DNA of 64,000 nt from Bacteroidota bacterium. GTDB lineage: Bacteria > Bacteroidota > Bacteroidia > B-17B0 > Aurantibacillaceae. The notes under the pieces are model-generated. The model worked only from the letters and a program-made list of their open reading frames with translations, made no database searches and had not been told where the DNA came from. A program made the translations under genes and the position numbers. The stretch lies in the NCBI GenBank assembly GCA_013297775.1, contig JAAFIL010000003.1, positions 1-64,000 of the forward strand, read 5' to 3'. Shown here one piece after another: positions 8,674 through 17,335 of the stretch. How positions within the stretch are numbered: position 1 is the first letter of the stretch; the number at the start of each line of letters is the position of its first letter.

Positions 8674-9573
8674 CTACTTCACCATGTTACCACGAATGTT
8701 AGCTAGTGCTTCAGTAATAGTTATTACTTGCTCGTCGGTAATGTTTACGGTACTTTTACTATTGTTAACAATTACCAATTGACCATTTACTTCTTTGGTT
8801 TCAGGCTCTTTGTACTCGTAGGTAATTTTGATGGTATCGTAAATCGCTTTCATCTTATCAAATTCAGCTACAATGCTAGCAAAATATTTATCTTGTTTAT
8901 ACGCATTTAAAATCACTAAAATATTATCGAGGTTAATTTTTTCGTAACCAATACGCTCTTTTAATTCTTTAGTTTTAACTTGCTTATTTACTTGTGTTGC
9001 AATGTATAAGCCCTCTAACCAAGCTCCCGATATCATAAGCACACTTAACTCGCCACGTTTTTGCTCGCGTAAAAACGCATCCATCTTATTAAAATTATCG
9101 GTACTCACGTACAACAACGAGTCGTAATTATTATTATTAGAAGCAAATCGTTTAAGCGTTTCAAAATCGAAAAATTGCCCCACTTTAATATCATCGGCTA
9201 AACCTTTAACTGTGCTTAAATAATTAACCGCCGAAAATGTTTTTTCATAAATATTAATATAACCCAAATCGGCACTATAAATGCCAATGTTTAAAGCCTT
9301 GCTATAATTGGTGTTATATTTACTGGCATTATCGGTCGTATTTAAAATGGCAGCATCGTAAGTTGCCCCATTGCTTTTCAAGAGGCTTGCCATTTCAACA
9401 GGGGTTGGAATGGATTGAATAATTCCATTAATGGTTTCTTCACTCACATCCACAGGTTTCAATGTCCCCGTTAAAGAGTCGTTAGTTTGAACTTTTTGTT
9501 CGAGCTTATCGTCGGACCCGCCGCAAGACGTTAAGAAAAGGGCTGGTAAAAGAACAAGTAGTATTTTTTTCAT
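8674..9573 (-). CDS. Lipoprotein of unknown function
   Basis: 299 residues from the ATG at 9573. A lipoprotein signal peptide ends in the lipobox LTSC at residues 15-18, followed by GGSDDKLEQK. The body is helical and charged, with DAAILNTTDNASKYNTNYSK and LGIYSADLGYINIYEK. No domain was recognised with confidence. It ends the minus-strand operon that starts at 15224 with a SiaB-type kinase, with a 43-base gap to the gene before it, so it may belong to the same envelope function as the large ABC transporter (inference). Confidence 0.8.
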   Translation of the reverse strand: MKKILLVLLPALFLTSCGGSDDKLEQKVQTNDSLTGTLKPVDVSEETINGIIQSIPTPVEMASLLKSNGATYDAAILNTTDNASKYNTNYSKALNIGIYSADLGYINIYEKTFSAVNYLSTVKGLADDIKVGQFFDFETLKRFASNNNNYDSLLYVSTDNFNKMDAFLREQKRGELSVLMISGAWLEGLYIATQVNKQVKTKELKERIGYEKINLDNILVILNAYKQDKYFASIVAEFDKMKAIYDTIKITYEYKEPETKEVNGQLVIVNNSKSTVNITDEQVITITEALANIRGNMVK

Positions 9574-9616
9574 TGTGTTAATATACAAGAGTTAATTAAA
9601 ATAGTGTGTTTATGAG

Positions 9617-10042
9617 TTAGTGTGTTCTTGAGAATCCTAAAACGTTTAAACCACAAGCATCGGACGAGTTCCCCTCATAAAACGACTCAATATAATATAC
9701 ACCCGTTGCACCACAAGGAAATGTGATAGAAGGATAAAACTTTTTTCGATTTTTGTTAGTGGCTATCAAATTTTTTTCTCTATCGTAAAGATTAACAATC
9801 ATGCGTGCTCCCTTTTTTTCGCTATCGCAAGCTAACACCATATACGTGCTGCCTTGGCTAAATACATAACTAAACTGGTTGGCTTTGCCTTCGATACAGG
9901 CACTGTTAACGTTAACCGATTTAATAAAAGTAAACTCTCCTAATTTTTTGCTACACTCGCCTTGAATACATTGTGCATTGAGCTTGGCGTTGAATCCTAG
10001 GACGAGGAACAAACTAACCGAAAGTTGAATTATTTTTTTCAT
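9617..10042 (-). CDS. Small secreted cysteine-containing protein
   Basis: 141 residues with a signal peptide (about 1-23, ending LNAQ) and six cysteines in the mature part, suggesting disulfides in the periplasm or outside the cell. The mature part is likely beta-rich (GVYYIESFYEGNSSDACGL). No family recognised. Its start lies one base after the stop of the giant ABC transporter gene, so the two are almost surely co-transcribed. Confidence 0.78.
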   Translation of the reverse strand: MKKIIQLSVSLFLVLGFNAKLNAQCIQGECSKKLGEFTFIKSVNVNSACIEGKANQFSYVFSQGSTYMVLACDSEKKGARMIVNLYDREKNLIATNKNRKKFYPSITFPCGATGVYYIESFYEGNSSDACGLNVLGFSRTH

Positions 10043-10043
10043 T

Positions 10044-13000
10044 TTATTTAGGTCTTTTAATATTTGTAATAAAGGTTGAGATTTTATTAAGAACCTCAGA
10101 ATACAAAATTATAAAAAAAATGAAGTTTAAGCCCCAAATGGCCAAAACATTAAACATAAAAGTATCGAGTTTTACACCAAAAAAATACTTTACAGGACTA
10201 AAAAAATGAGTCCGAAGGCTTATAAAACCCTTCTCTGGCTCGTTATAGCCCGCATTAAAATGCTGCGTAAAGCCTGTTTGATTGTTAATAAAAAATTTCT
10301 GCTTCGACAATTCGTTATTTACTTGCTCATCAATTGTTGGGTTGTAATACTCATCTTTAATGCGATTAAACTTAGCCTCGGCTTCGCTACTTTCTAAAAA
10401 TGAAGACACATACGTGTTTTTTTGTTTGTCTAAATCAGCAAATTTTTGCGAATATACTTTGTACAAAGCATTCCAATACGCTAACAACTCATCGGCCACC
10501 TTTTCGCTAAAATCAACCATGTTTAGTTTGGCTTTCAACGCAAACTTGGGGTTTTCCTTAATTTTTTCTAATTTCTCTAACTCTAAACTTAAAACTTTTA
10601 AATTGTCGAATAAATCACTTGTATTTTTATTCGTTAAAGCACTTTTACAATTGGTGGTCATTTGCAATAACTCGGGTATATAATAAATGGTTTTATAATT
10701 CAGTTGCCCCAAATCTTTATCGTAATCGTAAAATACGCGGTAATAATTATTGTGTTTGAATTGATTTAACATTAACCCTTCGTAAGCCCAGCGGCTAGCC
10801 ATTGCCTCCGATACCAGTGGTGCCTTGCTGCCATCGCCAATAATTCGGTTTAATTTATCGAACCGAAACATAGCCCCTCCTAAAATCATTTGCGGAATAA
10901 TTAACAAAGGAATAATGATATAAATGGTAACCGCCGAATTAAACAACGAACTAATAATTAAACCTAATAAATTGGCACAACACGACACGCTAAACAACAT
11001 GAGCCAATAGCTTAAATACATTCCTTTTATACCAATGATACTATTGCCAACAACAACAAACAATAAACTTTGAATAGCTGAAAGCGTGGTTAAAATAATA
11101 ATTTTAGATTGCAAGTAAGAAAACCAACTTAGGTTTAAGAATTTTTCGCGTTTTAAAATTTTTCGGTCTTTAAATATTTCTTCGGCACTTACCGTTAAGC
11201 CAATAAACAAAGCCACAATAATACTCATAAAAATATAAGCTGGTATATTTTCATTCTCGCGGTAAACATACGTTTCGCCTTTAACTTTGGCAATATAGCG
11301 TATCAAAAAAGCCAAGATAAATGCCAGTAGCGGGGCTTCCAATAAATTTAACAAAAGGTATTGTTTATTACTTAACTTACTAAACACATCGCGCTTAATA
11401 AATACGCCGAGTTGTTTCCATAAACTAGGCGTTGTATTTTCGGGTTGAGGGCGTTCAGGAAAATCTTTTTCAAACTTAATTTCAACTTTTTTCAAAAAAA
11501 GTTCGTTCCAGTTTTTAGGTAAAAATTTTCGCTTATCGGTAAAACTACCATACTCATCTACTTCTTTCGACTCAATGAGGTTAAACAATAATTCAGGATT
11601 TACATTTCCACAGGTATAGCATTCGCCCACATCGGCATTTAACTGATTGGTGGCTTCTTTAAAGTACATCACACCCTCAATCGGATTACCATAATAAATA
11701 GGTAAGCCTCCCACATCTAACAAAAATAGTTTATCAAACATTTTAAAAATATCTGATGAGGGTTGGTGAATAACAACAAAAATAAGTTTTCCTTTTTGGG
11801 TTAATTCCTTTAATAAATCCATCACGTTTTCGCTATCGCGCGACGATAAACCTGAGGTAGGCTCATCTACAAATAAGATAGCAGGCTCGCGTATTAACTC
11901 TAAAGCAATGTTAAGGCGTTTACGTTGCCCTCCACTAATTTTTTTGTTGAGCGGACTCCCCACAACAATGTCTTTAATTTCGTATAAACCCAAACTGTGC
12001 AACATTTTTGCAACCACACGGTGCAATTGCACGGCCGAATATTGTTTAAAACACAACTCGGCATTGTAATATAGATTTTGGTAAACGCTTAAATCTTCAA
12101 ATAATAAATCATCTTGTGCAATGTAACCAATTAATCCTTTAGCTAATTTTGGGTTATTTAAAACGCTTTCGCCATTAATTAAAATATCGCCCGAGCTAGG
12201 TTTTAAAAGCCCGCTTAACACATTTAATAAAGTAGTTTTACCCGCGCCACTTGCGCCCATAATACCAATAAGGTTTCCACTTTTCTCTTCAATGCTAATA
12301 TTTTTCAAACCCACTTTTCCATTCGGGAAACGGTACTCTAAGTTAGGGGCTTGAAACACCAATTTATTATAATCGTAACGCGAAGCGAAATTAGTAACCA
12401 CCTCGCTGTAATAAATGGTACCTCGTGGCAAGCGCAAATTACTACCCGGTGCTAACAAATAAACATAATTCGACTGAATAGGTAAACCATTTAAAAAGGC
12501 TTCGCTGCTGCCATTGTAGCGCAAAAAATAAATATCTACACTTTGAATTTTAATGATGCTGATAAACCCATTTAAACCTGGCGCACTAATGTGATTGGTG
12601 CCGCCTATATAATCGAGTGTTACTAATTTATTATCATCAATCACCAATAAATCAGACGATTCGTACGAATAGGGATCTTCACTTTCTAAAAAATGACGAA
12701 TCAATTTTTTCTCTGCTTCGTTGATATTAAATACATCCGAAACGGTATCAATAATTCCTAAGCGTTGAACGGTAAACCCTTTATCAGCCCGCAGCATCTC
12801 GAACAAACGGGTTAACACCACCACTTTTTGTTTTTGAACTAACGTCTTATTAATTTTTTTACAAATACCTAAAGTACGAACGCTATCTTTTACAGAAGTT
12901 AAACGTGGGCGTTTTTCTTTGGGTGCTTCGCCTTCTTTTGTTTCTGTAACTTCGGTTTTCTTATCTTCTTTTTCAATTAAAAACGTATCGTATAAACTTA

Positions 13001-13142
13001 GGTATTGCTCTACCTTTTCGATGTTAACTTGGTTCTTAAGAAATGAAGTAACAAAAAGTCGGTGTATGTCCGAAGAACCCGTATCCTGTTTAGAGATAAT
13101 GGCAAACAATTGCATTAAGGCTTTTAAAATTTCTTCACTCAT
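10044..13142 (-). CDS. ABC-2 type transporter, fused ATPase and permease
   Basis: 1032 residues. Residues 1-150 are helical and TerB-like in look; 160-265 are beta-rich with LNGLPIQSNYVYLLAPGS, resembling a degenerate FHA domain; 270-500 form an ABCG-like ATPase with Walker A GASGAGKT (296-303), signature ISGGQRKRL (402-410), Walker B AILFVDEPTSGL and the switch His in VVIHQPSSD. Membrane helices follow at about 590-830, then a soluble helical insertion and a last helix near 1000-1020. All ATPase motifs are intact. The start overlaps the stop of the SiaC-fusion gene (ATGA). The cargo is unknown. Location in the inner membrane is expected. The fusion with probable regulatory domains and the operon with SiaB/SiaC suggest phospho-dependent control (inference). 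Confidence 0.9.
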   Translation of the reverse strand: MSEEILKALMQLFAIISKQDTGSSDIHRLFVTSFLKNQVNIEKVEQYLSLYDTFLIEKEDKKTEVTETKEGEAPKEKRPRLTSVKDSVRTLGICKKINKTLVQKQKVVVLTRLFEMLRADKGFTVQRLGIIDTVSDVFNINEAEKKLIRHFLESEDPYSYESSDLLVIDDNKLVTLDYIGGTNHISAPGLNGFISIIKIQSVDIYFLRYNGSSEAFLNGLPIQSNYVYLLAPGSNLRLPRGTIYYSEVVTNFASRYDYNKLVFQAPNLEYRFPNGKVGLKNISIEEKSGNLIGIMGASGAGKTTLLNVLSGLLKPSSGDILINGESVLNNPKLAKGLIGYIAQDDLLFEDLSVYQNLYYNAELCFKQYSAVQLHRVVAKMLHSLGLYEIKDIVVGSPLNKKISGGQRKRLNIALELIREPAILFVDEPTSGLSSRDSENVMDLLKELTQKGKLIFVVIHQPSSDIFKMFDKLFLLDVGGLPIYYGNPIEGVMYFKEATNQLNADVGECYTCGNVNPELLFNLIESKEVDEYGSFTDKRKFLPKNWNELFLKKVEIKFEKDFPERPQPENTTPSLWKQLGVFIKRDVFSKLSNKQYLLLNLLEAPLLAFILAFLIRYIAKVKGETYVYRENENIPAYIFMSIIVALFIGLTVSAEEIFKDRKILKREKFLNLSWFSYLQSKIIILTTLSAIQSLLFVVVGNSIIGIKGMYLSYWLMLFSVSCCANLLGLIISSLFNSAVTIYIIIPLLIIPQMILGGAMFRFDKLNRIIGDGSKAPLVSEAMASRWAYEGLMLNQFKHNNYYRVFYDYDKDLGQLNYKTIYYIPELLQMTTNCKSALTNKNTSDLFDNLKVLSLELEKLEKIKENPKFALKAKLNMVDFSEKVADELLAYWNALYKVYSQKFADLDKQKNTYVSSFLESSEAEAKFNRIKDEYYNPTIDEQVNNELSKQKFFINNQTGFTQHFNAGYNEPEKGFISLRTHFFSPVKYFFGVKLDTFMFNVLAIWGLNFIFFIILYSEVLNKISTFITNIKRPK

Positions 13143-14272
13143 AGTACTTCATCGCTTTCAGCTAAGATGGTAATAGGGTAATCTAAAATAAGCGCATAAT
13201 TTTTAATGGTATGATACATTTCTTCATCTTGTTCATCGTAAGTCCACGTAACACTAGGTTTAAAATGAGTTGAGTCGAAACTTAAAATCTTTTTCAATAA
13301 ACCCAACAATAATTTAGATGAAGAAGTATTGTAATAAGAAATATTTATGAATACGTTTAAAGTAGAGGGGTTAGAAGATAAATAATAATCTATCCACGCA
13401 TTAATCGAATCAAAAAATGCAAACGGATTTTCGGGATACATTCGCCCTTTTATAATTAACGAGTTATTAGATTTGTTTAACTCTACAAAAGGTGTTTTAG
13501 TAGTGGGTTCAAATTTTAAATCTTCAAACTTATAGGTTCGAAACAAATGCTCGGCAATTGTTTCAAAATGAATAGAAGTGTTTTCGAGTAATAAATGTCC
13601 TAAATGCAGCAATTGATACGCTCTAGCACTTTCAATAACATTGGCATTAAAAAAATAATTATTTTGAGAACCGTAATATTTAAACAACAACAAACCTCCA
13701 ATATTTTTAAACAATAAATACCCTTGCATCATAGGCACAAGAATATGTTTTTTATCTAACAACGCATCTTGCCGGCTTAAAGGTGTAGAAGAAATAATAA
13801 CTGTATTTTCATCAAAATCGCGAGCCGATAAATCTATGTAAGAAAAATACTTGAGCTGTTGAAAATCGTTTAAACGTAAATTAAACACCGCATTAACCGT
13901 ATCTAAAGCTTCGTTGTAGTGGTGGCTGGCAATGTCTCCAATTCTGAACTGCTCTATAAGTAAATGCAAAAACGAAAGTTTCTCAAAATAATTCGCCTTT
14001 TGATTTATCTTTTGTGCCAAGCGCACTAAACGCACCGACTCGGATACAGGAAACTCAATGCTTTGACCAATGTAATCGCTCTGAATAAACGATAAATTAA
14101 CCTCTACATCTAAGTGAGCTAAATAACTATTAATCGTTTCAACGTCATCCGTATAATTCCGAAGATTTATGGCCAAGTATTGCTTTTTCAACGACAAATT
14201 TTTTCGATTGAGCTTAGCGGCCGAAGCATAAAGATCAATAAACGTAAGTAATGTGTCGGAGGCAAAGGCCAT
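13139..14272 (-). CDS. Protein with C-terminal SiaC-like domain
   Basis: 377 residues. The C-terminal 110 residues align by eye with the stand-alone SiaC in the next gene: SLIIKGRMYPENPFAFFDSI matches SLVLSGRSLPEDAASFYGPL, and SYYNTSSSKLLL (Thr near 316) matches EYFNTASSKMLL, the segment carrying the phospho-threonine in SiaC. The N-terminal 250 residues are of unknown fold, helical with LSFLHLLIEQFRIGDIASHH. The gene sits 17 bases behind siaC and overlaps the ABC transporter start by 4 bases, so it may link the phospho-switch to the transporter (inference). Confidence 0.8.
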   Translation of the reverse strand: MAFASDTLLTFIDLYASAAKLNRKNLSLKKQYLAINLRNYTDDVETINSYLAHLDVEVNLSFIQSDYIGQSIEFPVSESVRLVRLAQKINQKANYFEKLSFLHLLIEQFRIGDIASHHYNEALDTVNAVFNLRLNDFQQLKYFSYIDLSARDFDENTVIISSTPLSRQDALLDKKHILVPMMQGYLLFKNIGGLLLFKYYGSQNNYFFNANVIESARAYQLLHLGHLLLENTSIHFETIAEHLFRTYKFEDLKFEPTTKTPFVELNKSNNSLIIKGRMYPENPFAFFDSINAWIDYYLSSNPSTLNVFINISYYNTSSSKLLLGLLKKILSFDSTHFKPSVTWTYDEQDEEMYHTIKNYALILDYPITILAESDEVL

Positions 14273-14289
14273 AATGGAATAGTACTTAA

Positions 14290-14664
14290 CTAATAAGCTA
14301 ACATTTCGAATTTAATTTCTACTAACTCGGCATACTCTTCGCCAGCCTCTTGCATATCGTCATCTCCATCGGGATAGTACCAACGAACACTAGCACTTCC
14401 GCCATTTTGATCAATGTTCTCTAATTTATTAAAAATATCGAGCAACATTTTTGAAGAAGCAGTATTAAAATACTCTAGCTTCATATCAAAAACAAGTTTA
14501 GTACTAGCATTTGTTTTACCGTAATTCTCAATCCACTCTAATAATGGACCGTAAAAACTAGCAGCATCTTCGGGTAATGAGCGTCCGCTTAATACTAAAG
14601 AGCCGGTTGCGTTGAAACTTACTTCTGGGGTATCGTCTGTTTCTTTAATCGTTAGATTTTCCAT
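14290..14664 (-). CDS. SiaC-family regulatory phosphoprotein (DUF1987)
   Basis: 124 residues, the full length of the family. The conserved EYFNTASSK segment places a threonine at residue 68, the same number as the phosphorylated Thr68 of Pseudomonas aeruginosa SiaC. In that system SiaB phosphorylates SiaC, SiaA removes the phosphate, and free SiaC binds and activates the diguanylate cyclase SiaD. No GGDEF protein is encoded in this window, so the output here must differ or be elsewhere. It lies 11 bases behind a siaB-type gene and ahead of a SiaC-fusion gene. Confidence 0.9.
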   Translation of the reverse strand: MENLTIKETDDTPEVSFNATGSLVLSGRSLPEDAASFYGPLLEWIENYGKTNASTKLVFDMKLEYFNTASSKMLLDIFNKLENIDQNGGSASVRWYYPDGDDDMQEAGEEYAELVEIKFEMLAY

Positions 14665-14675
14665 GTGATATATGA

Positions 14676-15224
14676 CTACTTATTTTTAGATATTTTAATT
14701 AAAAGTGAATAAAAATTACAATTAGGAATGCCGCCGTCAGCAAAATCATAAACTAATTTTTCGCCCGACTTGCGCGCCACATCTACCAATCCTAAACCAG
14801 CACCGCCTTTGTCCGATAAACCATAGGCATTGCTAACAATGGTTTTATGCAATTGTTTTAATCCTTCTTTGTCTAATTGATTAATGGCTTCGAGTTTACT
14901 TTTAAGTACTGGAATATTATCGTTAGCAATGTAATTTCCGGTGGTGATAAAATAATGCGTGTCATCCATCCCAATCATAAATATAGCTTCTTTAATAGTT
15001 GTGTTGGCTTGCTCGCCATGCTTACATATATTTTGAAGACATTCAACCATCACGTTAAATATTTTACGTTTCACCGTTTGATCTTCTCCAAAATTATCTA
15101 AGTTTCGCTCGGTCATTGCTAAAACTGATTTGGCAATCTCTTGCGTAAACTCGCCTTGATACACCAACATAATTTTGTTCTGCTGCACAACATTAAACGT
15201 ATCGTAAATAAACCGCGTATTCAT
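14676..15224 (-). CDS. SiaB-family protein kinase (copy 1)
   Basis: 182 residues with a HATPase-like fold: the N-box region FNVMVECLQNICKHG and the G-box DKGGAGLGLVDVARKSG. SiaB proteins are anti-sigma-kinase-like enzymes that phosphorylate SiaC on threonine. It is strongly similar by eye to the second copy at 19936-20481 (shared KIMLVYxGEFTQ, VFNVMVECLQN and KGGAGLGL segments). First gene of the minus-strand operon siaB, siaC, SiaC-fusion, ABC transporter, secreted protein, lipoprotein. The divergent region 15225-15482 should hold its promoter; none was assigned. Confidence 0.9.
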   Translation of the reverse strand: MNTRFIYDTFNVVQQNKIMLVYQGEFTQEIAKSVLAMTERNLDNFGEDQTVKRKIFNVMVECLQNICKHGEQANTTIKEAIFMIGMDDTHYFITTGNYIANDNIPVLKSKLEAINQLDKEGLKQLHKTIVSNAYGLSDKGGAGLGLVDVARKSGEKLVYDFADGGIPNCNFYSLLIKISKNK

Positions 15225-15482
15225 AAAGTAACAATCTAAGAATTATATTTAAAACGTACGAAAATAAATAAAAAAACACGGATTACCTTACTTTTTTGTA
15301 AATACTCGTGTATATACTATAATTGCGCATAAATCACATCCACTAATTATACAGCGTATTTTAGAGGATTAAATTTTTCATTCTAAATTAAATCCCATTC
15401 ATAGGAAATTTAATAGGGTTCGTATTAATTTTTTAGTAAAATTGTAAACACTTAGTATATTTAGCCTATCTATAATTTATAC

Positions 15483-16322
15483 ATGTTTTTTAATAAAGAT
15501 ACAGAATTGAGTTTGTTGAATATTAAACGTTTTCAAGGTTTCTTGTTTGAAAAATACCATTATGACTTTCGCGATTACGCCTTATCGTCTTTCAAAAGAA
15601 GAATAGAACATGTCCTAACTTTTTTTAAAGCCAATAATTTAGAAGAGCTTATCAATCGGATGGATTCACAAAGCGACTTGGCCGAAAAAGTAGTTAAAGA
15701 AATTACCGTTAACACCACCGAAATGTTTCGCGACCCTTCGTTTTGGCGTAAACTGCGCGATGAAGTGTTGCCTCAGTTTAAAGACACGCCCTCTATTCGG
15801 ATTTGGCATGCCGCTTGCTCATCGGGCGAAGAAGTTTACTCGATGTGTATTTTACTCAAAGAAATGGGTCTGTTAGAAAAATCTAAAATTTTTGCTACCG
15901 ATATTAATTCCGAAGTAATAACGACCGCTAAAACTGGCATTTACCCGGCGCGCAGCCTCGAAGTAGCACGCAGTAACTTCGACCGCTTTGGTTCAAAAAA
16001 TAGATTAGAACACTACTATAAATTATCGTTCGATAGCTTATTCATTAAATACGACGAACAGTTGATTAAAAACGTAAACTTTAAAAATCATAATCTTGCC
16101 AGCGAAGAAAGTTTTTCTAAATTTGATATTATACTTTGCCGCAACGTTATGATTTATTTTAACTTCGATTTACAAGATAGAGTAATGAATACGTTAAGTA
16201 ATAGTTTATACAGAGGCGGCTATTTAGCAGTAGGATCAAAAGAAACCATTGCGTGGTGCAATGCCGCCCGCGATTTTAACCCGCTCTCCATTGAAGAAAA
16301 AATTTATAAAAAACTGGTTTAG
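15483..16322 (+). CDS. CheR-type protein-glutamate methyltransferase
   Basis: 279 residues, usual CheR length. An N-terminal helical domain (FLFEKYHYDFRDYALSSFKR) is followed by TVNTTEMFRDPSFWRKL, the SAM motif RIWHAACSSGEEVYSM, LLEKSKIFATDINSEVI and DIILCRNVMIYFN, all diagnostic for CheR. It methylates glutamates on signalling proteins with SAM. It opens the plus-strand operon cheR, cheB, GAF protein, phosphatase, siaB. No methyl-accepting chemotaxis receptor or CheA/CheW is present in the window, so the substrate is probably not a classical receptor system (inference). Confidence 0.93.
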   Translation: MFFNKDTELSLLNIKRFQGFLFEKYHYDFRDYALSSFKRRIEHVLTFFKANNLEELINRMDSQSDLAEKVVKEITVNTTEMFRDPSFWRKLRDEVLPQFKDTPSIRIWHAACSSGEEVYSMCILLKEMGLLEKSKIFATDINSEVITTAKTGIYPARSLEVARSNFDRFGSKNRLEHYYKLSFDSLFIKYDEQLIKNVNFKNHNLASEESFSKFDIILCRNVMIYFNFDLQDRVMNTLSNSLYRGGYLAVGSKETIAWCNAARDFNPLSIEEKIYKKLV

Positions 16323-16333
16323 CACTATAGGTT

Positions 16334-16903
16334 GTGGAAAACTTTAAAATTATTGTGATAGGTGGTTCCGCAGGTAGCTTTCAAGTAGTTACAAAAATAT
16401 TAGCCGCTCTGCCTAAAACATTCGATATTCCCATCGTTTTATGTTTACATCGCTTAAAACACGTGCGCTCTGGCTTTGAAGAGGTTCTCAATAAAAAAAG
16501 TACTTTAAAAGTGGTTGAACCCGAAGACAAAACTAAAATTCAAAAAGGCTTTGTTTACCTTGCGCCCTCCAATTATCACCTCTACGCCGAAATAAACGGA
16601 AGCCTTTCGCTCTCTACCGAAGAAGCAGTTTCCTTCTCGCGCCCTTCGATTGATTTAACCTTTGATACGTTTTCGTATGCCTACCGAAATAAAATGCTTG
16701 GTATTATTTTATCGGGAGCCAACCGCGATGGGCTTAACGGTTGCATTATGGCCAAATCGCGCGGTGCCACATTAATTGCACAATCGCTCGATGAAGCACA
16801 AATTAGCACCATGCCCGAGTCTATTATTAATCAAAACCTCTGTTCGTTTATTCTTAAAAGCGACGATATAATTAAAAAAATGATAGCTTTGACCATAAAA
16901 TGA
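16334..16903 (+). CDS. CheB-type methylesterase domain, no receiver
   Basis: 189 residues, the catalytic domain of CheB alone. The start is GTG at 16334. The three catalytic positions are visible: Ser in VIGGSAGSFQ, His in VLCLHRLKH and Asp in LSGANRDGLNG (where usual CheB has a TGMGxDG-like text). The N-terminal phospho-receiver that normally controls CheB is absent. It removes methyl or amide groups from glutamate side chains. It overlaps the GAF gene by 4 bases and follows cheR by 11 bases, so it acts with that CheR. Confidence 0.9.
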   Translation: MENFKIIVIGGSAGSFQVVTKILAALPKTFDIPIVLCLHRLKHVRSGFEEVLNKKSTLKVVEPEDKTKIQKGFVYLAPSNYHLYAEINGSLSLSTEEAVSFSRPSIDLTFDTFSYAYRNKMLGIILSGANRDGLNGCIMAKSRGATLIAQSLDEAQISTMPESIINQNLCSFILKSDDIIKKMIALTIK

Positions 16904-17328
16904 GTAAAACAAATCTTCAACATACATTTTGGGAACTTGCCAATCAGTTAAATGCCGTTCAAGCCGTGCTTTATACGTCTAATAAAGTCAGCAACGAATC
17001 TGCCAAAATTTATTCGTTCGCCGAAGGCTTTGCATACATTCCTACCGAAAACGAACAACCTATTTATGCTTATGGCGAAGGTTTAATTGGACAAGTAGCT
17101 AAAGATAAACGCTTCCTGTTTATTGACGATATTCCCGAAGGTTATTTAAAAGTTAACTCTGGTTTAGGAGCCGCTTACCCCAATCACATTTTAGTTTATC
17201 CAATTGTAAAAGATGCCCAAACCGAAGCGGTTATAGAACTGGCCACCTTTGTAAAATTGGAAGAACAAATGCTTAATTTATTAAAACTTGCCGAGCCTAA
17301 ATTGCTTGCCGCTATCCATTCTTCGTAA
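16900..17328 (+). CDS. Stand-alone GAF-domain protein
   Basis: 142 residues. The text YGEGLIGQVAKDKRFLFIDD with the following IPEGYLKVNSGLG matches, by eye, the GAF segment in the phosphatase that follows (SGQGLVGQAVIEQAQMYRTE and IPDNYVTITSGLLG). GAF domains bind small ligands or mediate dimerisation. Its ATG overlaps the cheB stop. A soluble sensor subunit of the downstream phosphatase is a reasonable guess; the ligand is unknown. Confidence 0.85.
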   Translation: MSKTNLQHTFWELANQLNAVQAVLYTSNKVSNESAKIYSFAEGFAYIPTENEQPIYAYGEGLIGQVAKDKRFLFIDDIPEGYLKVNSGLGAAYPNHILVYPIVKDAQTEAVIELATFVKLEEQMLNLLKLAEPKLLAAIHSS

Positions 17329-17335
17329 CTTACAC

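Noticed and set aside
10360-10683. Plus-strand 107-codon frame
   Set aside because: Shadow frame opposite the ABC transporter, Ser/Leu/Asn-rich with no domain.
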